Assembly: GCA_002351795.1 (NCBI GenBank)
Contig: DEHG01000093.1
Span: 1-14,980, forward strand
Direction of reading: 5' to 3'
DNA length: 14,980 bases
Source: Ruminococcaceae bacterium UBA2806
Lineage (GTDB): Bacteria; Bacillota; Clostridia; Oscillospirales; Acutalibacteraceae
Shown here: positions 6,139-14,166 of the stretch, piece after piece
Layout of the letters: every line of letters starts with the position of its first letter
How positions within the stretch are numbered: the first letter of the stretch is position 1
Notes under the pieces: generated by a model
What the model was told of the DNA's origin: nothing
What the model saw: the letters and a program-made list of their open reading frames with translations, nothing else
Databases searched by the model: none
Program-made: the position numbers and the translations under genes

Positions 6139-6167
6139 TTGACAAACAATGGATATAGTGTTATAAT
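6139..6167 (+). promoter_or_regulatory. Consensus promoter of the tRNA-fMet gene
   Basis: TTGACA (6139-6144), 17 bases, TATAAT (6162-6167), with TG at 6159-6160 giving an extended -10. The mature tRNA begins 28 bases past the -10 box, leaving a short 5' trailer for RNase P. Confidence 0.92.
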
Positions 6168-6194
6168 AATAAAGTACTTGGGAAAAGTAAATAT

Positions 6195-6271
<77 letters not shown>

Positions 6272-6291
6272 GCGGCAAGCCGCCGCCACAG

Positions 6292-6330
6292 ATTTCGCGT
6301 TCTGTTTTTTTGCAGAGCGCGAATTTTTTT
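6292..6330 (+). terminator. Rho-independent terminator of tRNA-fMet
   Basis: ATTTCGCGTTCTG pairs with CAGAGCGCGAAT (stem within 6292-6323, one bulge and one G-U) around a T-rich loop, followed by seven T. A small perfect hairpin GCGGC-AA-GCCGC (6272-6283) lies between the tRNA end and this terminator. Confidence 0.82.
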
Positions 6331-6375
6331 GCCGCACTTCGAGTGATATCTTTTTCATGTTATCTTCATAGTATA

Positions 6376-6417
6376 AGTGTTCATAACGGACTTAACGTTG
6401 TGAACACTCTTTTTTTT
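6376..6417 (+). terminator. Second rho-independent terminator downstream of tRNA-fMet
   Basis: AGTGTTCATAACG (6376-6388) pairs with CGTTGTGAACACT (6396-6408) through 13 positions with one U-G, seven-base loop, then a long T-run. No gene lies between it and the first terminator, so it looks like a backup or the remnant end of a lost gene. Confidence 0.85.
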
Positions 6418-6475
6418 AATTTCATCCGATGTGTATGCGGATTAGCGGGGAGATACTATCGGGACTTTTATTTAC

Positions 6476-6507
6476 AAAAGAAAAAGAGGCCGGAGTCCGA
6501 CCTCTTT
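6476..6507 (-). terminator. Rho-independent terminator of glgP
   Basis: Minus-strand AAAGAGG (plus 6501-6507) pairs with CCTCTTT (plus 6483-6489), with CGG/CCG inside, followed by a T-rich tail (plus 6476-6485 is almost all A). It lies about 115 bases past the glgP stop. The intervening 3' region also holds a GCGCTG/CAGCGC stem (6570-6575 with 6590-6595). Confidence 0.8.
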
Positions 6508-6620
6508 AATATCATGCGTTTTTGCTGCATATGAAAGCATATAGACTGCCGTATGCTCCCTGGCATCAAGCGCTGACAATATCTGCTTGCAGCGCCTTTC
6601 CTGCAATACTCTTTGCTTTT

Positions 6621-9044
6621 TTACGCTGTAGGATCTGTGAGAATAACAGGCTTTGCATGCCATATTGTCTCTGCATAATCCTTTATGGATCTGTCGGAAG
6701 CAAATCTGCCTGCCTTTGCAATATTGACAAGCGACATCTTGTTCCATACCTTCTTGTCATCATACAGTCTTGAAGCCTTCTGCTGTGTTGTTGCATAATC
6801 AGCAAAATCTGCAAGAACCATATACGGATCAGAGGTCTGGAGAGACATTACTATATCATTGAAACGATCACCGAATTCGCTGCGGATACCGTCAACAGCT
6901 GCACGGATGATATGGTTGTTATTATACGGAACAGACGGATCATAGCCGTTCTTCTTGAGCTGATTTACCTCGGGTGTAGTCATACCGAAGATGAGTGAAT
7001 TTGTATCTCCTACAACATCATGTATCTCAACATTTGCGCCGTCAAGAGTACCGAGTGTAATTGCACCGTTTATCATGAACTTCATGTTTGATGTACCGGA
7101 TGCCTCTGTACCTGCAAGAGATATCTGCTCGCTGATCTCGGCAGCAGGAATAAGCTTTTCAGCAACAGAAACACGGTAATCCTCAAGATAAATTACCTTG
7201 AGCTTCTTGTTTACGCTCGGATCGTTATTGATCTTATCTGCAAGAGCTACAATGAACTGAATGATCTGCTTTGCAAAATAGTAGCCCGGAGCTGCCTTTG
7301 CGCCGAAGATATAAGTCTTGGGTGTGTAATCCGCATTCGGATTATCTCTGAGCCACTGATATGTGCTGTAGATATGGAGCGCATTGAGAAGCTGACGCTT
7401 ATACTCATGCAGTCTCTTGACCTGAACATCAAAAATAGAATCAGGGCTGACCTTTATGCCGTTGTTCTGGAGAATGTATTTAGCCATTTTCTCCTTGTTC
7501 TGCTTTTTGATGGATGCAAGCTTTGCAAGAACAGCGGCGTCACTCTTATATGCCATAAGACCCTCAAGAGCGTTTGCATTCTTGATAAACTTGTCGCCGA
7601 TAAGCTCGGTAATAAGGTTTGCAAGACCGGGGTTGCTCTGATTGAGCCAGCGGCGGTGTGCAATACCGTTTGTAACATTTTTGAATTTCTCGGGTGTTAC
7701 TGTATAGAAATCATGGAATACTGTATCCTTGAGTATCTCACTGTGGAGCTTTGAAACGCCGTTTACGGAATGTGAAGCGATAACTGCAAGGTTAGCCATC
7801 TTTACGATACCGTAATTGATGACAGCCATTCTGTTTATCATATTGCTGTCAACACCAAGCTTCTGCATATCCTCACAGAAGCGGCGGTTGATCTCCTCAA
7901 CGATCTGATATATTCTCGGAAGCTTTCTCTGGAACATATCAACCTGCCAGCATTCAAGCGCCTCGCTCATAACAGTATGGTTCGTATATGCGATGGTGCG
8001 TGTAACGATATCCCATGCTTCGTCCCATCCGTAGCCGCATTCGTCAAGCATTATTCTCATAAGCTCGGGAATTGCAAGTACAGGGTGTGTATCGTTAAGA
8101 TGAATAGCAACAAGCTCGGGAAGATTATCAAGCGAATTGTTATGTCTGAGATGACGCTGGATAATATCCTGTATAGTAGCCGATACAAGGAAGTACTGCT
8201 GACTGAGACGCAGACTCTTTCCTTCGGAATGGTTATCCTCGGGATAAAGAACTCTTGTTATACTTTCTGCAAGAGCCTTCTGCTCCATTGCACGTACATA
8301 GTCGCCCGAGTTAAAGAGCTTCATATCGAAGTTATCTGATGTAGCCGCCCAGAGTCTGAGTCTGCTCACACCCTTGCCGCCGTCGCCGGGTACAAGCATA
8401 TCATAGGGTGTAGCAATGATCTTTGTAGCGTTTTCATATTCAATGGAATGATGTGTTTCATGCCATGTTTCCTTTATCCTGCCGTCAAAGTATACGGGGA
8501 TACTCTTCTCAGGATGTGGCTGGAGCCATATCGAACCGCCCGGAAGCCAGAAATCGGGAAGCTCTGTCTGCCAGCCGTCAACCAACTTCTGACGGAAGAT
8601 ACCGTATTCATAACGCAGGGAATATCCCATTGCGCTGTAATTCTGAGTAGCAAGACCATCGAGGAAACAAGCGGCAAGTCTGCCCAGACCGCCGTTGCCA
8701 AGACCTGCATCCGGCTCCTGCTCATAGATGTTTTCAAGCTTGATATTCAGGCTTTTAAGAGCCTGCTCCATTGTCTCTGTAAGACCTAAATTATAAAGAT
8801 TGTTCTTGAGTGAACGACCCATAAGGAATTCCATACAAAGATAATATACTGTTTTGCTGTTCTGCTTTTCCGCAGCGGCAACAAAATCCTTATGATCCAT
8901 ACGCATGATATCACGCAGTACAAGCGCTACTGCCTTATAGTAATGTTCGTCTGTAGCGTCTGCCGGTGTTACACCGAAATTATGCGAAAGCTTCGCAATG
9001 ATAAGTTCTCTTGCCTCGCTGGGTGTCAGCTTGGACTTTGACAT
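6621..9044 (-). CDS. glgP: Glycogen/alpha-glucan phosphorylase
   Basis: PLP-dependent GT35 enzyme releasing glucose-1-phosphate from the non-reducing ends of glycogen or maltodextrin with inorganic phosphate, in the cytosol. The 807 residues are full length for the family. Signatures include GNGGLGRLAACFLDGLAT and YEYGIFRQ in the N-terminal half, a VKRLHEYKRQLLN block, and the PLP site EASGTSNMKFMINGA with the cofactor lysine at about residue 655, followed by GTLDGANVEI. The start at 9044 is preferred because AGGAGGGG lies just upstream; the open frame continues to 9119 through leader sequence. It is a single-gene unit, divergent from the trp operon, with a near-consensus promoter and a distant terminator. 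No other glycogen genes are adjacent, so substrate preference (glycogen or maltodextrin) cannot be settled from context. Confidence 0.96.
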   Translation of the reverse strand: MSKSKLTPSEARELIIAKLSHNFGVTPADATDEHYYKAVALVLRDIMRMDHKDFVAAAEKQNSKTVYYLCMEFLMGRSLKNNLYNLGLTETMEQALKSLNIKLENIYEQEPDAGLGNGGLGRLAACFLDGLATQNYSAMGYSLRYEYGIFRQKLVDGWQTELPDFWLPGGSIWLQPHPEKSIPVYFDGRIKETWHETHHSIEYENATKIIATPYDMLVPGDGGKGVSRLRLWAATSDNFDMKLFNSGDYVRAMEQKALAESITRVLYPEDNHSEGKSLRLSQQYFLVSATIQDIIQRHLRHNNSLDNLPELVAIHLNDTHPVLAIPELMRIMLDECGYGWDEAWDIVTRTIAYTNHTVMSEALECWQVDMFQRKLPRIYQIVEEINRRFCEDMQKLGVDSNMINRMAVINYGIVKMANLAVIASHSVNGVSKLHSEILKDTVFHDFYTVTPEKFKNVTNGIAHRRWLNQSNPGLANLITELIGDKFIKNANALEGLMAYKSDAAVLAKLASIKKQNKEKMAKYILQNNGIKVSPDSIFDVQVKRLHEYKRQLLNALHIYSTYQWLRDNPNADYTPKTYIFGAKAAPGYYFAKQIIQFIVALADKINNDPSVNKKLKVIYLEDYRVSVAEKLIPAAEISEQISLAGTEASGTSNMKFMINGAITLGTLDGANVEIHDVVGDTNSLIFGMTTPEVNQLKKNGYDPSVPYNNNHIIRAAVDGIRSEFGDRFNDIVMSLQTSDPYMVLADFADYATTQQKASRLYDDKKVWNKMSLVNIAKAGRFASDRSIKDYAETIWHAKPVILTDPTA

Positions 9045-9068
9045 AAAAACCCCTCCTGAATATATCTG

Positions 9069-9097
9069 ACCCCTGCCAAAGCTCAGTCCGGCGGGGT
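9069..9097 (-). other. Stem-loop in the glgP leader
   Basis: On the minus strand ACCCCGCC (plus 9090-9097) pairs with GGC-A-GGGGT (plus 9069-9077) through eight pairs with one bulged A, around a 12-base loop. It ends about ten bases upstream of the ribosome binding site and so does not cover it. No T-run follows. Confidence 0.4.
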
Positions 9098-9129
9098 ACA
9101 TATTATTATGTTTCAGCAAACACTTATTT

Positions 9130-9158
9130 ATTATATACTATTTATATTAATTTTTCAA
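9130..9158 (-). promoter_or_regulatory. Sigma-A promoter of glgP
   Basis: Minus-strand TTGAAA (plus 9153-9158), 17 bases, TATAAT (plus 9130-9135). The leader is about 80 bases. The interval to the trp promoter (9159-9324) is AT-rich and shows no gene or clear operator. Confidence 0.85.
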
Positions 9159-9324
9159 CCCGATTTTTTGATTAAAGCACAAAATTACTGTTAATTGTTT
9201 CCAGATAAGGCTTGATATTAGCAATAATTCAGAAATTTCGCTGTTTTGTATAAAACAATAATAATATTTTATGCAAATTGTCAGAGTATTTGTAAATAAT
9301 AATAAAAAAATTAATATTTTACTA

Positions 9325-9353
9325 TTGACAAAGAAAGCTAATAATGATATAAT
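9325..9353 (+). promoter_or_regulatory. Consensus promoter of the trp operon
   Basis: TTGACA (9325-9330), 17 bases, TATAAT (9348-9353), with TG at 9345-9346 as an extended -10. Transcription should begin near 9360, about 40 bases before the first T-box stem. Confidence 0.92.
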
Positions 9354-9359
9354 TCTGAC

Positions 9360-9645
9360 AAGTAAATAATAAACCGTTGATGCGGAGATAACGGCAGTGA
9401 TGACTTTACAGAGAACCGGGGGAGCTGAGAGCCCGGCAAGAAACAAGCTGTCAAATGGACCGCTGAGGGCGCAGTCAAACGGAGTCATTTCCGGAGTATT
9501 CTGCGACGTTGAAGGCAGACGTTATTTGCCGGGGGTATGATCGTACCCCGCTAAGCGCACAGTTTATGCTGTGAATCAAGGTGGCACCACGGATATGTAT
9601 TATTCGTCCTTGACATAGAGTATTTCTATGTCAAGGGCTTTTTTG
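9360..9645 (+). promoter_or_regulatory. Trp-specific T-box leader of the trp operon
   Basis: Stem I closes with ATGACT (9400-9405) and AGTCAT (9483-9488) and contains the AGAGA and GCTGAGAGC elements typical of T-boxes. The specifier is UGG (Trp) at 9456-9458, followed by A. A central hairpin has GGGGTA/TACCCC (about 9534-9549). The T-box core AAGGTGGCACCACGG is at 9578-9592; its UGGC (9582-9585) complements the 3' GCCA of tRNA-Trp, whose discriminator base is G in bacteria. Uncharged tRNA-Trp should stabilise the antiterminator and allow transcription into trpE. No trpL-type leader peptide is seen. Confidence 0.95.
9608..9644 (+). terminator. Conditional terminator of the trp T-box
   Basis: CCTTGACATAGA (9608-9619) pairs perfectly with TCTATGTCAAGG (9625-9636), followed by GC and a T-run. 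The bases just before it (TTCG, 9603-9606) can instead pair with the T-box side (CGGAT), giving the alternative antiterminator. Confidence 0.93.
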
Positions 9646-9692
9646 TTTTGATCCGTGAAGTCGGACAGACTGAAATAACAAGGAGGAAAATA

Positions 9693-11159
9693 ATGAATTA
9701 CAGACCAACAAAAGATGAAATAATCAATATTGCCGGATCGGGACAGTATAATGTAGTTCCTGTAAGCTGTGAGCTTTTTTCGGATTTCATAACGCCTATT
9801 GAAGCTATGAGAAAGCTTAAAAATGTATCAACACATTGCTTTATGCTTGAATCTGCACAGGCTGACGACAAATGGGGACGCTACACGTTTTTAGGACTTG
9901 AACCAAAGATGGAAATAACCTGTCATAACGGCAAGCTTAAAGCCGGAGATATAGAAATAGAAACAAACGACCCCTCCGCTTTTCTGCGAAAGCTGCTTGC
10001 AGGATACAGAAGTCCCCATTTTGATTATCTGCCGTCATTTACGGGCGGTCTTGTGGGATATTTTTCATATGATTATCTTGCATACAGCGAGCCTGAAATA
10101 AAGCGTGACGTAGAGGACAGTGAAGCCTTCAAGGATGTTGACCTCATGCTTTTTGACAAGCTTATTGCATTTGACAATGTGCGCCAGAAGCTCATTCTTA
10201 TCGCAAATATGAAGCTTGATGATATCGAGGTAGGGTATAACCGGGCAGTCATGGAGCTTAACCAGCTTGCAGATCTGCTTAAAAACGGTGAAAAAAAGCA
10301 GGAGCCTTCCGGAAAGCTCGCCGGAGAGGTAAAGGCGCTTTTTGACAAGGACGAATTCTGTGCAATGGTCGGAAAGGCAAAGGAATATATCCGTGAGGGC
10401 GATATCTTCCAGATAGTGCTTTCCAACAGGCTCAGCGCACCCTTTGAGGGCAGTCTGCTGAATACATACCGTGTACTGCGAACGATCAATCCCTCACCCT
10501 ATATGTTCTATTTTTCGGGAACGGATGTAGAGGTTGCGGGGGCATCCCCTGAAACTCTTGTAAAGCTTGAAAACGGCGTTCTGCATACATTCCCGCTTGC
10601 CGGAACAAGACCAAGGGGAAAGACCGATGAAGAAGACAAGGCTCTTGAAAAGGAACTGCTTTCAGATGAAAAGGAGCTTGCCGAGCATAATATGCTTGTC
10701 GATCTCGGCAGGAACGATCTCGGAAAGATAAGCCGTTTCGGTACGGTGGAGGTCGAAAAGCTTCATTCAATAGAAAGATTTTCCCATGTCATGCATATCG
10801 GGTCAACCGTCAGAGGAATAATTCGTGAGGACAAGGATGCGCTTGACGCAGTTGAAGCTGTACTTCCTGCGGGAACACTTTCAGGCGCACCAAAAATAAG
10901 AGCCTGCCAGCTTATCGGAGAGCTTGAAAACAATAAAAGAGGTATTTACGGCGGCGCAATCGGCTATATTGATTTTACAGGCAATATGGATACCTGCATT
11001 GCAATACGCATAGCATACAAGAAAAACGGCAGAGTCTTTGTAAGAAGCGGCGCAGGCATTGTTGCCGATTCAGACCCCGAAAAGGAATATCAGGAGTGCA
11101 TCAACAAAGCAAAAGCTGTTGTAAAGGCTCTTGAAATGACACAGGAGGCGGAGTTATGA
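9693..11159 (+). CDS. trpE: Anthranilate synthase component I
   Basis: Large subunit converting chorismate and ammonia to anthranilate, working with TrpG, which supplies ammonia from glutamine. The 488 residues include the N-terminal MLES motif (about 51-54, the LLES position of the tryptophan-inhibition site), NPSPYM (about 266-271), the chorismate-binding-enzyme core with AGTRPRG, LVDLGRNDLGK and GAPKIRA, and the C-terminal GIVADSDPEKEY. Presence of both the LLES-like and NPSPYM motifs suggests retained feedback inhibition. The start at 9693 is set by AGGAGG (9681-9686) six bases upstream; the open frame to 9648 runs through the terminator tail. First gene of the operon. Confidence 0.96.
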   Translation: MNYRPTKDEIINIAGSGQYNVVPVSCELFSDFITPIEAMRKLKNVSTHCFMLESAQADDKWGRYTFLGLEPKMEITCHNGKLKAGDIEIETNDPSAFLRKLLAGYRSPHFDYLPSFTGGLVGYFSYDYLAYSEPEIKRDVEDSEAFKDVDLMLFDKLIAFDNVRQKLILIANMKLDDIEVGYNRAVMELNQLADLLKNGEKKQEPSGKLAGEVKALFDKDEFCAMVGKAKEYIREGDIFQIVLSNRLSAPFEGSLLNTYRVLRTINPSPYMFYFSGTDVEVAGASPETLVKLENGVLHTFPLAGTRPRGKTDEEDKALEKELLSDEKELAEHNMLVDLGRNDLGKISRFGTVEVEKLHSIERFSHVMHIGSTVRGIIREDKDALDAVEAVLPAGTLSGAPKIRACQLIGELENNKRGIYGGAIGYIDFTGNMDTCIAIRIAYKKNGRVFVRSGAGIVADSDPEKEYQECINKAKAVVKALEMTQEAEL

Positions 11160-11719
11160 TCTTACTTATAGATAATTATGACAGCTTTTCCTACAATCTG
11201 TATCAGATGATCGGAAGCATAGAGCCTGATATAAAGGTAATACGGAATGACGAGCTTACTGTTGATGAGATAAGGTCGCTGCACCCCGACAGGATAATAC
11301 TTTCACCAGGTCCGGGAAGACCCGAAAATGCGGGAGTAATCACCGATGTTGTACGCAGTCTTGGCGGGGAGATACCGATACTCGGAGTATGTCTCGGACA
11401 CCAGGCAATATGTCAGGCTTTCGGCGCAGTGATAACATATGCATCGGAATTAATGCATGGAAAGCAGTCCGAGGTCGGGCTTAAAACCGACACCTTACTT
11501 TTCAAGGGCTGTCCCGGAAAAACGCTTGTTGCACGTTATCATTCTCTTGCCGCAGACAAAGATACGATACCCGAATGTCTGGAAATCACCGCTGTTACCG
11601 ATGACGGTGAGATAATGGCGGTACAGCATAAGGAATTTCCGATATACGGGGTACAGTTCCATCCAGAATCAATAATGACTCCCGAAGGAGCAAAAATGCT
11701 AAAAAATTTCATTGAATGA
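11156..11719 (+). CDS. trpG: Anthranilate synthase component II (glutamine amidotransferase)
   Basis: Class I glutamine amidotransferase of 187 residues that channels ammonia to TrpE. It begins DNYDSFSYNLYQ, has SPGPGRPENAG (50-60, oxyanion region), the nucleophile in GVCLGHQAI (Cys79) and the His/Glu pair in FHPES (His169, Glu171), so the catalytic triad is complete. It overlaps trpE by ATGA, with AGGAGG (11143-11148) inside trpE, indicating coupled translation and equal subunit supply. It is not fused to trpD. Sequence alone cannot exclude a second role with PabB for p-aminobenzoate. Confidence 0.95.
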   Translation: MILLIDNYDSFSYNLYQMIGSIEPDIKVIRNDELTVDEIRSLHPDRIILSPGPGRPENAGVITDVVRSLGGEIPILGVCLGHQAICQAFGAVITYASELMHGKQSEVGLKTDTLLFKGCPGKTLVARYHSLAADKDTIPECLEITAVTDDGEIMAVQHKEFPIYGVQFHPESIMTPEGAKMLKNFIE

Positions 11720-11750
11720 GTTATAGATAAATCAGAAGGGAAGTAATACC

Positions 11751-12776
11751 ATGATAAAAGAAGCAATTGTAAAGATCGTAAGCAAAGAGAACCTCACCTA
11801 TGATGAGGCATATACAGTAATGAACGAGATAATGAGCGGAGAAACAACCCCTACACAAAATGCCGCTTTTCTTGCAGCCCTTTCAACAAAAAGCGCAAAG
11901 GCAGAAACAACAGCTGAAATTTCCGGCTGTGCCGCCGCTATGAGAGATCATGCAACTAAGGTAGATACGGGCATGGACGTACTCGAAATCGTCGGCACAG
12001 GCGGGGATAATGCCCATAGCTTCAATATTTCAACTACATCTGCCCTTGTCGCTGCTGCGGGCGGTGTAAAGGTCGCAAAACACGGAAACAGAGCTGCGTC
12101 TTCAAAATGCGGAACAGCTGACTGCCTTGAGGCTCTCGGCGTCAATATCGAGCAAAGTCCCGAAAAATGCGTTGAACTCCTTAAAGAGGTCGGAATGTGC
12201 TTTTTCTTCGCTCAGAAATATCATTCTTCAATGAAATATGTCGGCGCTATCCGCAGAGAGCTTGGTTTCCGCACAGTTTTCAATATCTTAGGCCCGCTTA
12301 CAAATCCCGCAAGCCCCACAATGCAGCTTTTAGGCGTTTATGACGATTACCTTGTAGAGCCGCTGGCTCAGGTGCTTATTGATCTTGGCGTAAAAAGAGG
12401 TATGGTAGTTTACGGAACAGATAAGCTTGATGAGATTTCACTCAGCTCGCCTACAAAGGTCTGCGAAATAAAAGACGGCTGGTTCAAAAGCTATACGATA
12501 ACCCCCGAACAGTTCGGTCTTGAACGCTGCACAAAGGACGAGCTTAAAGGCGGTTCCCCGGAGGAAAATGCAGCTATAACCAGAGCTATACTTGCAGGAG
12601 AAAAGGGCGCTCATAGAAATGCCGTTCTTATGAATTCCGGCGCTGCACTCTATATTGCAGGCAAGGCTGAAAGCTTTAAGGCGGGCATCGACCTTGCAGC
12701 GGAGCTTATTGATTCAGGCAAGGCAAGTGCAGTTCTTGATAAATTTATTGAGGTCAGCAACAGACCGGAGGTATAA
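11751..12776 (+). CDS. trpD: Anthranilate phosphoribosyltransferase
   Basis: Transfers the phosphoribosyl group of PRPP to anthranilate, the second committed step. The 341 residues show the PRPP-binding VGTGGDNAHSFNIST (81-95), KHGNRAASSKCG (110-121), the anthranilate-site helix HSSMKYVGAIRRELGFRT (158-175) and NILGPLTNP (178-186). Length and motifs are complete. It follows trpG after 31 bases, the longest gap within the operon, with its own GAAGGG ribosome site about ten bases before the ATG. Confidence 0.96.
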   Translation: MIKEAIVKIVSKENLTYDEAYTVMNEIMSGETTPTQNAAFLAALSTKSAKAETTAEISGCAAAMRDHATKVDTGMDVLEIVGTGGDNAHSFNISTTSALVAAAGGVKVAKHGNRAASSKCGTADCLEALGVNIEQSPEKCVELLKEVGMCFFFAQKYHSSMKYVGAIRRELGFRTVFNILGPLTNPASPTMQLLGVYDDYLVEPLAQVLIDLGVKRGMVVYGTDKLDEISLSSPTKVCEIKDGWFKSYTITPEQFGLERCTKDELKGGSPEENAAITRAILAGEKGAHRNAVLMNSGAALYIAGKAESFKAGIDLAAELIDSGKASAVLDKFIEVSNRPEV

Positions 12777-12778
12777 AA

Positions 12779-13561
12779 ATGACAATTCTTGACCATCTTG
12801 CAGATCATGCAAGGGAACGCTGCGGGCATTATAAACAAACAGTTTCTTTACAGCAAATGAAGGATATCGCATATTCACTTCCTAAGGGTGATCTTCCTTT
12901 TGAAAAGGCATTGGGCAAGGAGGGAATGTCATTTATCTGCGAATGTAAAAAGGCGTCGCCTTCAAAGGGATTGATCGCAGAAGATTTCCCGTACTTGCAG
13001 ATAGCAAAGGAATATGAGGCGGCGGGCGCAGACTGTATTTCCGTTCTGACCGAACCGAAATGGTTCCTTGGCAGTGACGAATATCTTAAAGAAATTGCCG
13101 CAGCCGTAAGCATACCCTGTCTGCGTAAGGATTTTACGGTTGACGAATATATGATCTATCAGGCAAAGGCGCTCGGCGCAGCGGCAGTTCTGCTGATATG
13201 CGCTATTCTCAGTGAATCGCAGCTTAAAGAATATATCGGGATTTGCAGCACGCTCGGACTTTCAGCCCTTGTAGAAGCGCATGACGAAAATGAGGTCAGA
13301 GCTGCTCTCAGATGCGGAGCGGGAATTATAGGTGTAAACAACCGTGATCTCCGTGATTTTTCCGTTGATACGGGAAACAGCCGCAGACTGCGTGAAATGA
13401 TACCGTCTGATGTGATATTCGTATCCGAAAGCGGGATAAAAAATGCAGAGGATGTGCAGCTTCTGAAAGATGCGGGAGTTGATGCGGTGCTTATCGGTGA
13501 AGCTCTGATGAAGTCTGAGGATAAAAAATTAAAGCTTGCACAGCTGAGAGGTTTGTTATGA
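12779..13561 (+). CDS. trpC: Indole-3-glycerol phosphate synthase
   Basis: TIM-barrel enzyme closing the indole ring by decarboxylation of CdRP to indole-3-glycerol phosphate. The 260 residues carry ECKKASPSKG (55-64, with Glu55 and Lys57 in the active site), LRKDF (115-119, Lys117), LVEAH (164-168, Glu166), GVNNRDL (185-191) and the phosphate-binding VSESGI and IGEALM segments. It starts two bases after the trpD stop, with GGAGGT lying in the last codons of trpD. It is a stand-alone protein, not the TrpC-TrpF fusion seen in enterics. Confidence 0.96.
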   Translation: MTILDHLADHARERCGHYKQTVSLQQMKDIAYSLPKGDLPFEKALGKEGMSFICECKKASPSKGLIAEDFPYLQIAKEYEAAGADCISVLTEPKWFLGSDEYLKEIAAAVSIPCLRKDFTVDEYMIYQAKALGAAAVLLICAILSESQLKEYIGICSTLGLSALVEAHDENEVRAALRCGAGIIGVNNRDLRDFSVDTGNSRRLREMIPSDVIFVSESGIKNAEDVQLLKDAGVDAVLIGEALMKSEDKKLKLAQLRGLL

Positions 13562-14166
13562 TAAAGATAAAAATGTGCGGTCTGACAAGGCAGGAGGATA
13601 TTATTGCAGCAAATGAAATAAAGCCCGAATACATAGGCTTTGTATTTGCAAAGAAAAGCAAAAGATATGTTTCCTTTGAACAGGCGGCGGAATTGAAAAA
13701 GCTGCTTGACAATGATATAAAAGCTGTCGGCGTATTTGTTGACGAGGATATATATACGGTTGCGGAGCTTCTGAGCTTCGGGATAATAGATATAGCGCAG
13801 CTTCACGGGAACGAAAGCGATGAATATATTACAGCCTTGCAGATGATGACAGAAAAGCCCGCAATAAAGACATTTAAAATAAAAACAAATGAGGATATAT
13901 ATGCAGCGCAGAAAAGCAGCGCAGAAATGATATTGCTTGACGCAGGCGCAGGAGACGGGAAAAAATTTGACTGGTCGCTGCTGAAAAATATGTCAAGACC
14001 GTATTTTCTTGCAGGCGGTCTTGACACGGACAGTATTGCTAATGTAAAATTATATCCGTACCTGTATGCGCTTGACGTAAGCTCGGGTATCGAAACAGAC
14101 GGATATAAGGATATAAAAAAGATGGCGGCATTTGCGGACGCCGTAAGAAAGGAAGAAAAATCATGA
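13558..14166 (+). CDS. trpF: Phosphoribosylanthranilate isomerase
   Basis: Catalyses the Amadori rearrangement of phosphoribosylanthranilate to CdRP, the substrate of TrpC. The 202 residues form a short TIM barrel with the catalytic cysteine in KMCGLT (Cys7) and aspartate in LLDAGAG (Asp128), plus GFVF, VGVFVD, QLHGNE, FLAGGL and DVSSGIE strand motifs in the expected order. The Asp-containing motif reads LLDAGAGDG, with Ala after the Asp. It overlaps trpC by ATGA, with GAGAGG six bases upstream, so the two consecutive enzymes are likely translationally coupled. Confidence 0.95.
   Translation: MIKIKMCGLTRQEDIIAANEIKPEYIGFVFAKKSKRYVSFEQAAELKKLLDNDIKAVGVFVDEDIYTVAELLSFGIIDIAQLHGNESDEYITALQMMTEKPAIKTFKIKTNEDIYAAQKSSAEMILLDAGAGDGKKFDWSLLKNMSRPYFLAGGLDTDSIANVKLYPYLYALDVSSGIETDGYKDIKKMAAFADAVRKEEKS

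Noticed and set aside
6472..6747. 91-codon minus-strand frame over the end of glgP and its 3' region
   Set aside because: It overlaps glgP in another frame and continues through the terminator hairpin; no ribosome site or family resemblance is visible.
9045..9119. N-terminal extension of glgP to 9119
   Set aside because: It translates the structured leader. AGGAGGGG sits just upstream of the ATG at 9044, and the phosphorylase family begins there.
9147..9488. 113-codon minus-strand frame across the trp promoter and T-box
   Set aside because: It is antisense to a structured regulatory RNA and a consensus promoter, with no ribosome site or known family.
9360..9692. Classical trpL leader-peptide attenuator
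   Set aside because: No short frame with tandem Trp codons is seen; T-box elements explain the leader fully.
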